A stretch of DNA of 64,000 nucleotides from assembly GCA_029204045.2 (NCBI GenBank), contig CM055077.1, forward strand, positions 4,815,932 through 4,879,931. Reading direction: 5' to 3'. The notes under the pieces were generated by a model. It was not told the origin of the DNA. It worked only from the letters and a program-made list of their open reading frames with translations, and searched no databases. The position numbers were made by a program, and so were the translations under genes. Shown in pieces: positions 9,651-21,540 of the stretch (position 1 is the first letter of the stretch; each line of letters begins with the position of its first letter). This stretch comes from Tillandsia leiboldiana (taxonomy: Eukaryota; Streptophyta; Magnoliopsida; Poales; Bromeliaceae).

Positions 9651-11027
9651 CTATTGAGTACGGAACTTGTATGATTTTGAGTTGTATTAGGAAACATGCT
9701 AGAAAGAGAAAATTGATACTCCTTGTGTTGCTATGTTGATCAGTGTTGTTTTATTGCTCCTTAAATATGTTAAATTATTGTTATCATTAGAACTTGACCT
9801 AGCACCCCGTCATATGTTACATGCTTAACCAGACTAGTAGAAAACTCCAACTTGGGCTAGTTTATTTATGCTTTAGACACTCCCACAGTTATATTCATTT
9901 TTTCACGTGGACTTAGAGTTTTCTCGCCCGGGTAGTGGGCCGAGTAGTCGGGTTGTTGTGGGATGCATGTTACACTCGCGCCTAGGGGCCGAGTGGAGTC
10001 TGGTAGCAGTGTTTAGATCAGTATTTTATTCTGGGAGCCGTCTGAGTCGACGGTGAGTCCCGGCTGTGTGGTTTTCCAGCCTATGAGTGAGAGTTGGTAT
10101 TGTTGGTTACTGTCGATCTTGTTGATTGTGGATTTGGACTATAGCCTGCATGAGCCGCATTGAGCTCGACAGAGATGCGCGGATACTTTCCTCAGTGGGG
10201 TCGCGCCCCTCGAGTGCCGCTCCGGAGCTGGGCCTGTTACTTTGCTATCGTGACTTGTCGACGCAGTCCCTCTGGCTGGGCCAGTTTTGGCAGTCACGGA
10301 CGCCCTACGTAAGTCCGGTCCTCCTTGGATGTAACGGCAGTAGGTAGGCGCAGGTTTGACTGGACCCTATGTGGCAGTCAGTATAGATTGGGTGACTGCA
10401 TTTTGAGAGATAGTAGATGCATCATGTTTCCATCTGTATCACTCCTTGAGCATTTAGATAGAGGCATAGTAGCTGTAGAGTTATTTTCCAGCTCTTTTCC
10501 TTTCAGTATTGCATTTGTTATTTTATGCCTCTAGTAGACTTAGTGGGCAGACCGTCGGGCTTGTTGGCGGTACCCACTGAGAACTACTGTGGGATGTAGT
10601 TCTCACACCCGCTGTGGTGATTTTTCCCCAGGGACCTCTACTCCAGTTCCTGCTGCTCCTGTTGCTGATCTTGCTGACCGAGGTAAGGGAGTCGCGAGCT
10701 AGATCCCTACCAGTCTTCTTCCTGAGAGAGTAGTTGTACCCCCTTTTGGTGATGTCTTTGTACTGTCAGTGATTTTGGGTTGTATCATGTACTTTTTACA
10801 TTTTGAGAGTTTTATTATTTTGGAGAGACTTATGTTTTGTGAGGACCTGGCATGTACTATTTGAGGAGTTGTATATATTTATTTCGGTAGTTTACTTTTC
10901 AGCTCTGATATCTGTATAGTGTAGTTGATCTTTTGCAGGTTAGTCGCTTCGTCTATACGGGGCTTCCCGTATGGGCGGCGGATCTGTTGGCGAGCCCGAG
11001 TCGCAGTTTCGACGCCTGGGCGTGACA
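9651..11027 (+). mobile_element. Truncated Tekay/Del-type LTR, 3' portion
   Basis: Homologous to about the last 1.6 kb of the solo LTR at 41021-44549. Shared landmarks are GACCTAGCACCCCGTCATAT near 9790, CTCGCCCGGGTAGTGGGCCG near 9924, and the end CGAGCCCGAGTCGCAGTTTC...GGGCGTGACA. The 5' part is missing because the SIRE element's LTR end lies directly at 9650/9651. No second half is visible on the far side within this window. Confidence 0.8.
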
Positions 11028-11605
11028 CCTGTTGTGCCGTTATCGACACTTGACCTGCCCCCAGCTACTGAGCCACGTAGACGGGTGCTGCTGGTTGTGC
11101 AGCTCTTAGTGGTTGAGCCGGCGGCATTACCGATGCCATTGGGGTTGGAGTCACCGGCAATGATTGCGGCGAGGTGGATGGAGACCCCTATTGGCCTCCG
11201 TTCCCTGGCTCTTTTTGGGCTAAGAACGGCTCGAATCGAGCAAGACTCTTATCTGAGGGCAGGGCGTTGGCGTCCTAGGCTCGAACTCTCCTTTCGAAAG
11301 ACCTCATCATCTAGGGCAGTTGCCCATACAATTCTGACAGGGACGACTTTGGTAGTGCCGACTCCCCACACAGCTTTGGGAGCTGTGACATGCTTGCGGT
11401 AGGATTAGATAAGAATTACCCAAGAGTCCCATCGGGCGTGCCAAGAGAGTTGCAGGGGCCAAAAGTGGCTTAGGTGCGATCGACCCCTGGGTGACCCTCC
11501 AAAGGTGTCGAAGTGCGCCGCGTGCCAACAATCAAGCGATAAGGCAGAGGAGGGATCCGCTCAGCCGGGTTCTTCTCTAGTAACTCTCACGGCCGGTCGG
11601 CCTGT
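11028..11605. other. Unresolved sequence after the Tekay-type LTR
   Basis: No recognisable gene. A frame at 10971-11402 runs out of the LTR and has Pro/Arg/Ala-rich content (for example PATEPRRRVLL), which could be worn gag, but no motif supports it. Confidence 0.4.
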
Positions 11606-12598
11606 GACAGCTGAATCGGGTTTACGGAGGTAGAGAGGATCGCCGATTTCAACTTAGAATAGCCGAACCGAGTAAAGAGACAAATATACGGCTAAGAACC
11701 CGATTGCAACGTTAAAGCACAAAAAATACAAATAAAGATACGGCTGATGGGCCGATTTACACTTTATATTAATTTTGAGAGGGGGATACAATGACACGGC
11801 AATGAGTCGATTACAATTTTGTGGACCAAGAAAAGAGGATATAAGGAAGAATGTAGGGATAGAAAGATTACAAGTAAGCCTACTCCTAGGAAAGCAGTAA
11901 AGAAAGCAATAAATGCAGGTATGAAAAGTTAAGTTAACCTACTTCTAGACAAATGAAGAAGTTGGGGTGGTACTGGGCTTACAAGGTTGTCGGACCCCAT
12001 TTCCTTCGATCGTTAGGGTATTTATGCACATCCCGAACCAAGGTGGATAACCGCCGATTTAGAAATCGGCGTAATTGAAGGGGAATTACCGAAAAATCCT
12101 CAACCATCTCCTTTTGAATCGATTATCTTTAATATGATAGAGGTCGTTTCCTGTCTTAGTTCATCCCCTAAATGTCGTGCCGAAGTGTGATCTTCGGCGC
12201 TTCCCTATGTAGGACGCCGCTTGTCCCTTTGGGGTTTATTACGAGATTCATGCCTGAATCTCGCCTTCATCCCTTTCAAGATTTTTCCTTCTATAGCTTC
12301 GAGCAGCTGAGGACTGACCTTGACTTCGCTTCTTTCGTCGCTTGGGTGAGGCGGTCTGATATTTGTCTTCTGCCGAGGGACGACCCTGGATGAAAATGTA
12401 ATCCTCCTGTCGACCGTTTCTTTTGTCGGGTGATCTTCCTGTCGGCTGATGCTTTCAACCGATAGCCTATGTCGCGTGCCGCATTCTCATGCGACTGAGA
12501 TTGGTCTTGATCGAGATGCAGGTGGTCGGCTGATGTCTATCGGCCGGCGGCATCCGCCACGTGTCGCTCTCTTAAGAGGTGAAAATTCTGGTCTCAAC
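11606..12598 (-). mobile_element. LTR-like sequence starting TGTTGAGACC
   Basis: On the minus strand the sequence begins TGTTGAGACCAGAATTTTCA at 12598 and soon has GCGACACGTGGCGG. The start resembles grass LTR retrotransposons known to me from memory. The other boundary is uncertain (TGTGACAGCTG near 11606 is one possibility). It contains a neat palindrome (GCCGATTTAGAAATCGGC, about 12053-12070) and repeated CGGCTGA/GCCGATT words. It sits against the truncated end of a TRIM at 12599. Confidence 0.35.
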
Positions 12599-13126
12599 AC
12601 CTGGCTATTCCATTTTGGGTGGTAACTAGGCCCAAGAGGTTAAGAGGGTTGAGCGTGCTAGAGCTAGAGTAGTTCTAGGATGGGTGACCCCCTAGAAAGT
12701 TGGGGCGTCACAGTTGGTATCAGAGCCAATCACCAGTCAGAAGTGTGAGATAAGTCTCGATTGAGCTAGAGTTATATAGTAGGTAGAACGAGGCTCCCCG
12801 GCTAATGACCGTTGTGGGTGGAGTGTAGCTCCCGTCAATGTCGACTAAGGCTAGAGAGACGAGTCTCACATCGCCTGATACTTGTCAGTGTGTTTGAGCC
12901 TGATGTGGACATCAGGGTTTAAACGGGGGAGGAATGTAACACTCCTAGTGTGACACCTCTGGAATTTGGATTAGTTCTATATATAAATGATATAATATGA
13001 CTAAATCTCCTAACCCGGTTATAGTACTTTGGGTAGTAACAAGGCCCAAGAGGTTAAGAGGGTAGGGCGGTCTAGAGCTAGAGTAGTTCTAGGATGGGTG
13101 ACCCCCTGAGAAGTTGGGGCATCACA
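12599..13126 (+). mobile_element. TRIM retrotransposon, 5' LTR truncated
   Basis: A partial first LTR ends GGGGCGTCACA (12712). After two bases comes TGGTATCAGAGCC (12715-12727), an initiator tRNA-Met PBS. About 200 bp without coding follow, then a purine tract (AAACGGGGGAGGAA). A second LTR runs 12935-13126 (192 bp; TGTAACACTCC to GGGGCATCACA). The LTRs share GGCCCAAGAGGTTAAGAGGG and GATGGGTGACCCCCT. Tiny LTRs plus PBS plus purine tract and no genes define a TRIM. It sits directly against the RNase H piece at 13127. Confidence 0.8.
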
Positions 13127-13717
13127 GGAACATTGGGTTGCAGTTAAAAATATTCTTAAGTACTTAAGAAGAACTAAGGATATGTGTTTAGTCTTTGGAG
13201 GTAGTGAGTTGAAGTTGGAAGGCTTCACAGCGTTGAAGCTGGAAGGCTTCACAGACTCTAATTTCATGTCAGATGTTGATGATAGAAAGTTTACATCAGG
13301 ATATTTATTCATGCGTAATGGAGGATCCATTGTTTGAAAGAATTCCAAACAAGCGACGATTGTCGATTCCACCATAGAGGTAGAATATATTACTGCATTA
13401 GAAGCCTTAAAGGAATGTGTTTGGATCAAAAAGTTCATTGCAGAACTCGATGTGGTTCCAGCTATTAAGGAACCGACACCGTTTTTTGTGACAACAATAG
13501 CGCCCTAGCATTAGCTAAGGAGCCAAGGTCTCATAAGAAATCCAAGCATATTGAACGGTGATATCATATAATCAGATATTATATTGAAAGCAATGAAATA
13601 CTCGTACAAAAGGTTGCTTTTGCTGATAATGTAGCAGACCCACTAACCAAAGCACTCACTCAGCAAAAGCTAAAAGGCCATATTGAAAAAATGGGTCTAC
13701 GCTATATGGGTGATTGA
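13127..13717 (+). pseudogene. RNase H of an Angela/Tork-like copia element
   Basis: Reads HWVAVKNILKYLRRTKDMCL, then a region with the catalytic Asp (GFTDSNFMSDVDDRKFTSGY), the Glu region (TIEVEYITALEALKECVWIK), and the tail ADPLTKALTQQKLKGHIEKM, ending MGLRYMGD and a stop at 13717. Decay marks are a TGA in place of Trp near 13337, a one-base deletion near 13487, and an in-frame 24-bp tandem duplication (LKLEGFTA) near 13213-13255. The upstream RT is missing, replaced by the TRIM. A purine tract AGTGCAAGTGAGAGAT and an LTR follow at once. Confidence 0.88.
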
Positions 13718-13737
13718 CTTTAGTGCAAGTGAGAGAT

Positions 13738-15567
13738 TGTTAGTTATATGCCCTATAAGTCAATCGGTGACACAACTATAGGGTTAGCATCTTTATATCT
13801 TTCATTAAACTTAATAAATTGGCATTTATTCATTCATGTTATTATCAAATATATACATGAATCGTCCAAAAAATTAATGGTAAAATAATCATATTCCTAA
13901 GATGTTAGGAATTTGAGACATGTATTCTTCTGTAATTAATTCTTAAATGCTCATAATTATAGGATTATCACTAGGGCGGTGATAAATTCGGTTAGGTCAG
14001 TGTATACTGTGCTTCCCTTATGGGATGACGATTCTTAAGTCATTAGTGTGGTGACACTAGAGCAAGTAAACAAGTGAATGTTAGAAAATATTTTCACTGA
14101 GCGTGACCAATATGAACAATAACATGGATTTCTACTCACTCGTCAGTGAATTGTTCCATACTATAGTGGTGTGAATGATTCTTTAACCTGAGGCACCACG
14201 ATAGAGAGGTAATTATCCTATACTATATGTTCTTCAAAATATAAAAGTTCTTGGCCAAGGCAGTGTGATTTTATGGAAAGAAATTTTCATATATCAGTTG
14301 TTGATGAGAAATTTTCATATAATTGAGTAATGGGGTTTGACGAGTTATCCATAAGCTTGGCTCAATTGGAACAAGTGATAGAATGATTTAACCACACGAT
14401 AACTAAACTTAGAGGTTTAATCCATTATTCATTCTATTTGGATTGTCACGACATACTGTTAGGCGTCACTCATGGATTGTGAGACCCACGGGAGTGATTA
14501 AAATACTTAATCACACTCAGATGGGAGAGTTAAAAATATTTTAGTCCATCGAAAAGAGTTCCTATGGTGACACTAAAGGAGTTTAGTGACACATCTCACT
14601 ACTATGTGGAATTGAACCTATGTGGTCACACACAATAAAGGTTGCGTGTGATTTAGTGCTTGGAGAATTTATAGAAACAATTTTACTAAAGTAGCAAAAT
14701 AAGAATTTATTTGCTAAGTTAGTTAGCAAAATACTGATCGTAAAAAGTAAAATTTGTATGGAGAAACAGAATACTAAATTTGATTTAGTACAAAACTTAT
14801 TTGCTGAAGTAGCAATCAAACAAGAGAGAGAAAACACCATGCATTTATTAAAGAAAGAAAACTCTTCTCCTTATTAGTTGACATATTAAGGAAAGAGTTT
14901 TCATTTCTTTCTTCTTCTCCTCACAGGCCATTTATTAAAGGCCAATTTCTCTCCTCTCCTCTTTCATTTCCTCCTGCCCAATAAATAAGAGAAGTTTACT
15001 CTCTTCTTATTTATGCCTCTTAAGCCTATAAAAAAGGAAGAGTAATCTCCCTAAATCATAATATATCATATGAAGTATGAGAAAAGGAGAGAAACTTCTC
15101 CTAATCATATAGAGTTCTCTTTAATCATCAGAGAGAAGTCTTTCTATAATAATTAGCCTCTATATTATAGTTAATCATGTTGAAATTGCTAGCACAATTT
15201 GAAGATTATTTTTTCTCCACATTGACACAAGAAATCACAAAAGGAGTTTCAAAATTATATTTTGATTGTATGAAGCACAGATTCCGAAGTAGCTTTGTGT
15301 GGATACACATAGAGGCCGGACAGTTGTGCGGCTCAAAGGACCAGAAGTTTAGATCCAACATCAACTGGCAATTAATTTTGATAATTAGTAAAGGTTGAAA
15401 TTCTAACCAATTTTCCAATTAGATTAGAATAATAATTTTTTTGTGTCACATGAGATGATCTTGATACATATATATATACTAATATCATAAATGTCATGAT
15501 ATTAAGGTATACATGATTGGATCATATTTTATAAATAAAATTTATTTTTGCTGCATTAAATGCGAAT
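13738..15567 (+). mobile_element. 3' LTR of the Angela-like copia (3' boundary approximate)
   Basis: Starts TGTTAGTTATATGCCCTATA right after the AGTGCAAGTGAGAGAT purine tract, as Angela-type LTRs do. AT-rich, with a stretch of direct-repeat words around 14650-14830 (TTTGCTAAG, AGTAGCAA). The end near 15567 is not certain: the following bases merge into a different copia gag that resumes at 18384, so a truncation or recombination lies hereabouts. Confidence 0.55.
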
Positions 15568-15572
15568 GCACG

Positions 15573-18383
15573 TGTAGTGCACCGACTCAGCAAAATAGCG
15601 AGGTGTGGTGAAAATCGCCCGTAGCGTGTTCAAATTATAAATACGGATGGGTTTGGGGTGTTTCAGATCGAAGCGGGAGTCTTTGGATTGAAAAGCGAGT
15701 CGACGGCGCCAAAATCAGAAGCTTCAGCTCTGTGAAGCTCTCCGCGGCATTGAGTACCGGAACGCATCAAGGGGTACCGAAACTAATTAAATGGAAACCG
15801 ATAATGAGCTCTTGGTTTGGAAATTACAAAAAATATTCTAAGTCTCTGGGTACCGGTACCAAGCATTGCGTACCAGTACCCCAAACCGAAAAAGACTTGG
15901 GTACCGGAACACCAAAGTGGGTACCGGTACCCCATGTTAAATAGGGCAAAGTTGGCCCTCGGGTTGGAGAATTGGTGCTTGGGTACCGGTACTAAAAACC
16001 CGAGTACCGGTACTCAGCCTCCAGAACATGGGGGCAGTGAAGTAATTTCTCGTTTTAAGTGGGGGCGAAGGTGTAATTTCACACCATCTGAATTCCCAAC
16101 TACCCCTTGACTTGCATTAACTCCTCTCTCTCTCTCTCTCTCTTCTTACACAACCCCCTTCTCTCTTTGCTTCTCCCCATTCGAAAGAGAGAAAAGAAAA
16201 GAAGAGAATGAAAGAAAGAGAGAGTGTGAGAGAGCAGCAGCAGCAGCAGGAGCTGGTAGCTCTGGTCTTCGATCACCTTGAGGCCTTGGAGGGAGTTGAA
16301 GAGAGCACCACGAGCACCTCAAGAGGAGCTCCATTTCCTTCTTTTCTCTTCTCCATTGGGCAAGAGGCTTCAAGAAGGTAAGTGCCAAAATCTAGGGCAT
16401 CTTGTTAGAACTTCTTGTTGGGTTCAAAACTTTGGGAAAACACCCAAAATGGGGTTTTAATCTATTTTTAGAGTTGTTCATGGAAGAAAAAGAGATCAAT
16501 ATCTCCCTTTGCTAGAACATGCCCAAAATGGGGTTTTCATTCCCTTTTCTTTCTTTTGTTCCAAAGAACCCACCAAAAGACATAAGAGTAAACCAAGGGT
16601 TTCTCTTTTATAGCTTTCATGAAGTTGAAAGAGCATGTAAATGATTCCTAATTGGATTCATTATGGATTTAGGAATTTCTTGGAGACTAGAAGATTGGCC
16701 CATCCTATTCTTGCAAGAGCAATTAAAGGTGGAGAATTCTAGCGAACAAGGGTGACCTCTCCCATTGTCTGTTGCTTTTAATTAAGAAGCATGTTAATAG
16801 AAAGGTTAGGGTTGTATGTAATAAAAGAGAGCATGTGAACCATTGAATGTGAAAGAAAGTAAAGAGTATAAAAGCTAAAGTTTCTTGCATAAGATTGAAT
16901 GCATGCTAAGTTAGTGTGAAAGGTCTATGATGCATCATGGAAATTATGACATAGGAGAAAACCTAGATTAAGGTTTTATTGAGTGGCATTAACCTTAGGA
17001 CTTCACCAGTGGCATTTATGCATGAGTCAAACTAAGATTATGTTAAGAGTTAAAATTGACTTGGAGTCGAGTCTCTAAGGGGAAAAAGACAAGAATATAG
17101 AGGTAGAGGTTAAAAGTGCAAATGAGTAACAATCCCTAGAGTTGGTCTTAGTGAGTTGGGTAAAATGAACCCTCACTTTAACTTCAACATTGAGAAAAGA
17201 ATGAAAGTAAAGAAAATTAAAGTCCAAGGGACTTTTGGTTACCTTGAGACAAGGACCTAGGGTAAGAGAAAGATAATGAAAGAAAAAGATTGGCTTAATA
17301 AGCAAGATAAGCTAAAAGGCTTAAAAGAAAGAGAAATAGATTGCCAGTGGCAATGTGAGCTATAAGCTCGAATAAGAAAGAAAAGCAAGTATTTAAGGGC
17401 AAAGAGAAGGGCAAAGAGGTTAAATGATAAAGCAAAAGAAAAGAGATAAAAGAAAAGATGAATGTACCTTCGGGGGTAAAACGCAAATCTTGTCGGAGTA
17501 TAAGGGCACTGACCCTCTCCCGGGTAGTGTCCCGTAAGACAAAGTTCCCTGTTGGGCGGGGTAGCACTTGAGGTGTTATCGGCAACCTTAGAAAATCTTG
17601 TCTTGTGGTAGCATGACTACCGGGCTGGAGCCCGTTTGGCAAGAATTTCCGAGGATTTAGCAACTTAAACTAAAGCACAAAAGAAAGAGAATAAATGGTC
17701 AGGTATGAGTTTTGGCTAGTGTGGCACCTTGGAACGACATAGTGTCGTGTTATGGCAAAGGATAGAGTAATCGAGCATTTTTGGTTAGAAATTTACAGCT
17801 TTCAATACTGTATTATTCTCTATTATATTGCTTCCATTGGACCAAGTGGTGTAGGACATTCTTTCTCGGTGGTTGAACCCACTGGGAACTTCGTTGTAGT
17901 TCTCACACCCTTCGGTGGCATCCTCACAGGTCCAGGCACATCGAGCGAGACGCGCGACAGGGGTAAGGGGCCCAGCAGAGTAGCGACCTAGCAGTCTAGA
18001 GTCGCCAGTTTATTTTGGAGTGTTTTACTATTTTGAACAAAATTTGTATGTGAGGAATATTGTAAAGTTAAATACTTTGAGTTTCATTTTGGGAAAAATG
18101 TTGTAATGCCTAAATTTTTGAGATTCATGAAAAAGAGAGTTGTGATATATTTGAAGTTTAATGTTTCACTCAATATTGTACTTTCATTTCTTTCTATCTG
18201 GTTGTATGAATGAATGAAAGTTTTAATTTTATAGTTCAGTACTCTGATTGTTTACTCTTCCGCTTACACTAAACTGTGATTATTGAAATGAACCGTTCCT
18301 TTCGGGTGTTGAAAGGTCATGCCCGATTGGCGGGTCTGCTTACGCGCCCGAACCGACCAAATTGACGGCCTCGGGGCATGACA
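15573..18383 (+). mobile_element. Solo LTR with GTACCGGTAC modules (TSD GCACG)
   Basis: 2811 bp from TGTAGTGCACCG to CTCGGGGCATGACA, with a perfect 5-bp target duplication GCACG at 15568-15572 and 18384-18388. No internal region is present, so this is a solo LTR left by recombination. It has a TATA-like ATTATAAATA (15633-15642), four paired GTACCGGTAC modules (15751-16016), a CT microsatellite (16121-16142) and a short CAG run. The GCATGACA terminus is like that of the outer LTR at 18574, suggesting a related Ty3/gypsy family. The open frames inside are chance. Confidence 0.85.
15751..16016 (+). repeat. Four paired GTACCGGTAC modules
   Basis: Four modules (about 15751-15780, 15847-15883, 15898-15934, 15979-16015), each of two self-complementary GTACCGGTAC decamers or variants (GTACCGGAAC, GTACCAGTAC) with 8-10 bp between. 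Flanking CTTGG and CCCCA lengthen some stems. Unlike the SIRE array, this one lies downstream of the likely TATA box and so may be transcribed. Confidence 0.88.
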
Positions 18384-18573
18384 GCACGTGCATCCATTTC
18401 CTTAAACATGTTGTGGATGTATGAAATGGCTAGCCTACATGAGCATTTGAACGAGTTCAATAAAGTGGTGACTCAGTTGACCAATATCGGAGTCAATTTA
18501 GATAACGAGGACAAGGCGCATATTTTACTTTCTTCGTTACCAGCGATATATGAGTATCTGGTGACTACGTTGC
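18384..18573 (+). pseudogene. Copia gag (UBN2) fragment, left part of a split gag
   Basis: Encodes MASLHEHLNEFNKVVTQL, then IGVNLDNEDKAHILLSSLP and IYEYLVTTLL, the classic UBN2 gag pattern of Ty1/copia. It begins at the TSD of the solo LTR and ends at 18573, where a minus-strand LTR terminus (TGTCATGCCCCGAG) starts. The rest of this gag resumes at 39633, about 21 kb away, in the same strand and phase. Confidence 0.85.
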
Positions 18574-19554
18574 TGTCATGCCCCGAGATTTCAAAAGCAG
18601 TCTAATTTTTTTTATATAAATTAGAGTTAAAATGTGATCTCCAGGACGTGAGTAGATCCGCCACGCGCATAAGAAATTTTCGATCCAAACGGACAGAGTT
18701 TTTCTTATACACACACGGCTAGGCAAATACAATGAAACCATCAATTGCAATCAGAGTTAATAGGTAAACATATTAAACAACTTAAAACATTGTTCACATC
18801 CATACTATCATACTACTAGATCCAAGATAAAATAATCCAACCTTAACTAAACTAAGTAGCATAATATATTCATGAGTGGAAACTAAATCTATGGAATATA
18901 AACATAAACAAGATAATGAGCAAGCTCTCTAGCTAGCGTAACGGAATAGCTCTATTGTAGAATCCTCACATCAATGTCCCGACTGCTCATCACCCGACGG
19001 ACCTGAAAAAGGGGTCACCAAAGGGTGTGAGACACAACTGAATATATCCCAGTGGGTACAATGAGCCGGAGACGAGCAAGTCATACATACTGGTATACAA
19101 TAATCAAAATACGGTAAAATGAATATGAAGCAGTAAGAAGTGCTGATATGAAAGCAATAACTGTAAGAGCTTATATGAAAACAATAATTGTAAGTGCTGA
19201 TATGAAAATAATAACAGCAGGAGTTGATATGCGTCAAAAGTACTATCATCATCCAACCCAATCTGGTACCACTGTTGGTCTCAAGGACCTCATGTAGTGT
19301 TCTGGTTTTTCCCATGCAACTTTCCGATGAATCCATTGTGTAGAACACCTAGTGTTGGTGTGTCTGGCCCATGGTGCATCAAAGGGGTGCCACAGATGGA
19401 CTTTGTGAGACTTGGATAGCTGATTTGGCCTTCGGCTGCATTTGCCGAATTTTAAAAAAGGTTTTGGGCCAATCTGAGGTTGGATTTGGATTCAGCGCGG
19501 AAAAACGCTTGAAAACGGCTATTTGCTTGTTAAATTTGGAGTCCGGATGACCAA

Positions 19555-20010
19555 ATGCGGGCTTCCGGAAGTTTTTGGGGTTATTCGGTGCATGGGGGAG
19601 CCTCGTGGACCGGCCTGAGCCACGTGGAGGCCTGTTATTGGCCGGCGCACGCAGCTCGGTCCACGGGGTGGCGCGGCGGTGCATGGACCGCGGGCGGGGG
19701 ACGCGTGGCGTGCCTGGATAGGCCGGCGCACGCGGCATGGCTCACCGATTTTGCGGGGTTGCGGTGGACCGGGCGCATGACACGTGGCGGCTTCGGATTC
19801 GTTGGCCCACGTGGGCGCGGTCCACGGTGCGCGCGGGGGGGGCGCCTCGGTACTGTGCGTGCACAGTGGCGCCAGGCGGGACGGTCGGCCGCACTCGAGT
19901 GCGACACGTGTCGCCTCGCGGTTGGGCGGCCGTACCTACCCCCGCTGACCGCGAGGGGACACGCGGCGCACTGTGGGCGCGGGGATTTGCTGTCCCCTGT
20001 TTGGGGGTGA
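19555..20010 (+). promoter_or_regulatory. GC-rich CACGTG-box island upstream of the LTR TATA box
   Basis: Several G-box cores (CACGTG) in CCACGTGG, GACACGTGGC, CCCACGTGGGC and GACACGTGTCGC context, plus inverted GGGCGC boxes, lie upstream of TATAAATAG at 20131. The same arrangement recurs at 24640-24960, 29290-29900, 36904-37540 and 41340-41740 in the other Tekay-type LTRs. G-boxes are bound by plant bZIP and bHLH factors. Apparent open frames here are due to GC bias. Confidence 0.7.
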
Positions 20011-21540
20011 CGTGGCCGCTCCTGGGAGTTTCGGGCGCGTCGGACAGGAAGCGTGCGACCGGGTTTCCGGGCGCAGTGCGCCCGAAAGTTGCGCCCGAAA
20101 ACCCGGCCCGACAGCATAGTGGGCTGGGCCTATAAATAGCTCCCCCCATTCGTCCTGTAGGCTTTTTGGACCCCATTTTCGCTGAGCTTTCTTCAGAGAA
20201 GTTTCTCCTCCCTCAGTGTACTACCCTTTGGAGAACTTTGAGGATTTTTGGAGGCACTCTTCCCGAGGTTCACCATTTTACGGCGCGGCGCGACGCTGGT
20301 TTCCCGGCGATCTTCTTCGCCCCTTCTCAGTGTTTGGACTCCTCCAACTCACCCCGACATCGGATTTCGCCGATTCTTGCGCCGTTGGACTCACGACTGG
20401 TAGGACTTCAACTCCTGTGTTTTGAGGTTCCTCGATTTCCATGCTGATCTTGGAGTTTTCTGAGCACCCATTTGACCCATTTTTCGTCGTGGACTTTTGG
20501 ACAGCACCGCAGTGTTCTTGCCGTATCTTTTCGCTCGGACGTCGGATCGAGGCTATTCAAGAGGCAATTTTCATCTACGCTTCGCAAGGAGTCTCCTGGA
20601 TTTTTCTCAGATTTTTCTGGTTTTTGGCCGAGGGTGAGAATCTCCTTTTTCTGTTGTTCTTTGTTACAGAAATTTGGTACAGTTTGGATTGGGATGTTTC
20701 CCTTGTCGGATTTTTATCTCAGCGTAGGAAACTCCGATTTGGGCGTGCAGGTACTCGTTTCGACGGGCTCGTCGCGAGGATCGCGACAGTATTTTCCTTG
20801 GATTTTTTTGGGCATTTTTCGCAGGTAAAAATTGGTGAAGTCTGGACTGTGGTATTAAGGGACAGATTCTGGGAATTGTGAATGTATAGCTTATGTGTTT
20901 TCCTTTGGGGTATTTTGTACAGATTGGTGGGGAGTTTTGGACTGAGCTTGGGTTCCGCTTTTGGGAATTGGGATTAGCGCTCGAGGTGGGTGATGTTGTA
21001 AACCTCTTATTTGGGATTTATCACTAGGCCTATTAGAATGCTCTTGATTATGCTGTTAGTAAATCTGTGAGATGGACCTAGCATGCTTGTATGAAATCCT
21101 GATTTCTTCGTTGATAATCGCATTGTTAGAAAACTACAAGTTAATTAATGGTGAGTCCATGCTTTAAACATGTACTAGAATTACTTGGAATTTATGCTAA
21201 ATCCCTATCTTGTTGATTGATTAAATGAAAGGCTGAGGTATGTGGTTAGAGTACTTAAAATGGTTCATCAAGATAATGACTTTTGCATGCTTGAATGGTC
21301 ACCTAGATAGGCCACCTTTTTCTGCTACACTATCATGCTGGAATTGACTTAGGAGAAACCATGTTGCATTCTTTCTTCAGTCACTTAGACATAGGAGATT
21401 TATGCTCGGGTTAGAGCAGGGGCTGGGTTAGTGTAGTCAGATACTTGGGTTTCGGGGAGAGGGTTTTGGGCTTCCTTTGGGAGACGGTACTTTTCCTTAT
21501 TGAGCGGAGTGCGCGATTTGCAGACTTGAGACCCTGGGAC

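Noticed and set aside
13738..15567. Treating this LTR as the 5' LTR of the copia gag at 18384
   Set aside because: Its start (TGTTAGTTATATGCCC) differs from the 3' LTR at 40524 (TGTTAGGATTTAG), and no PBS lies between it and the gag.
19555..20176. Four long overlapping frames on both strands in a GC-rich stretch
   Set aside because: They lie in the U3 of a solo LTR with perfect TSD. GC bias removes stop codons in all frames, and the Arg/Ala/Pro-rich translations have no domain.
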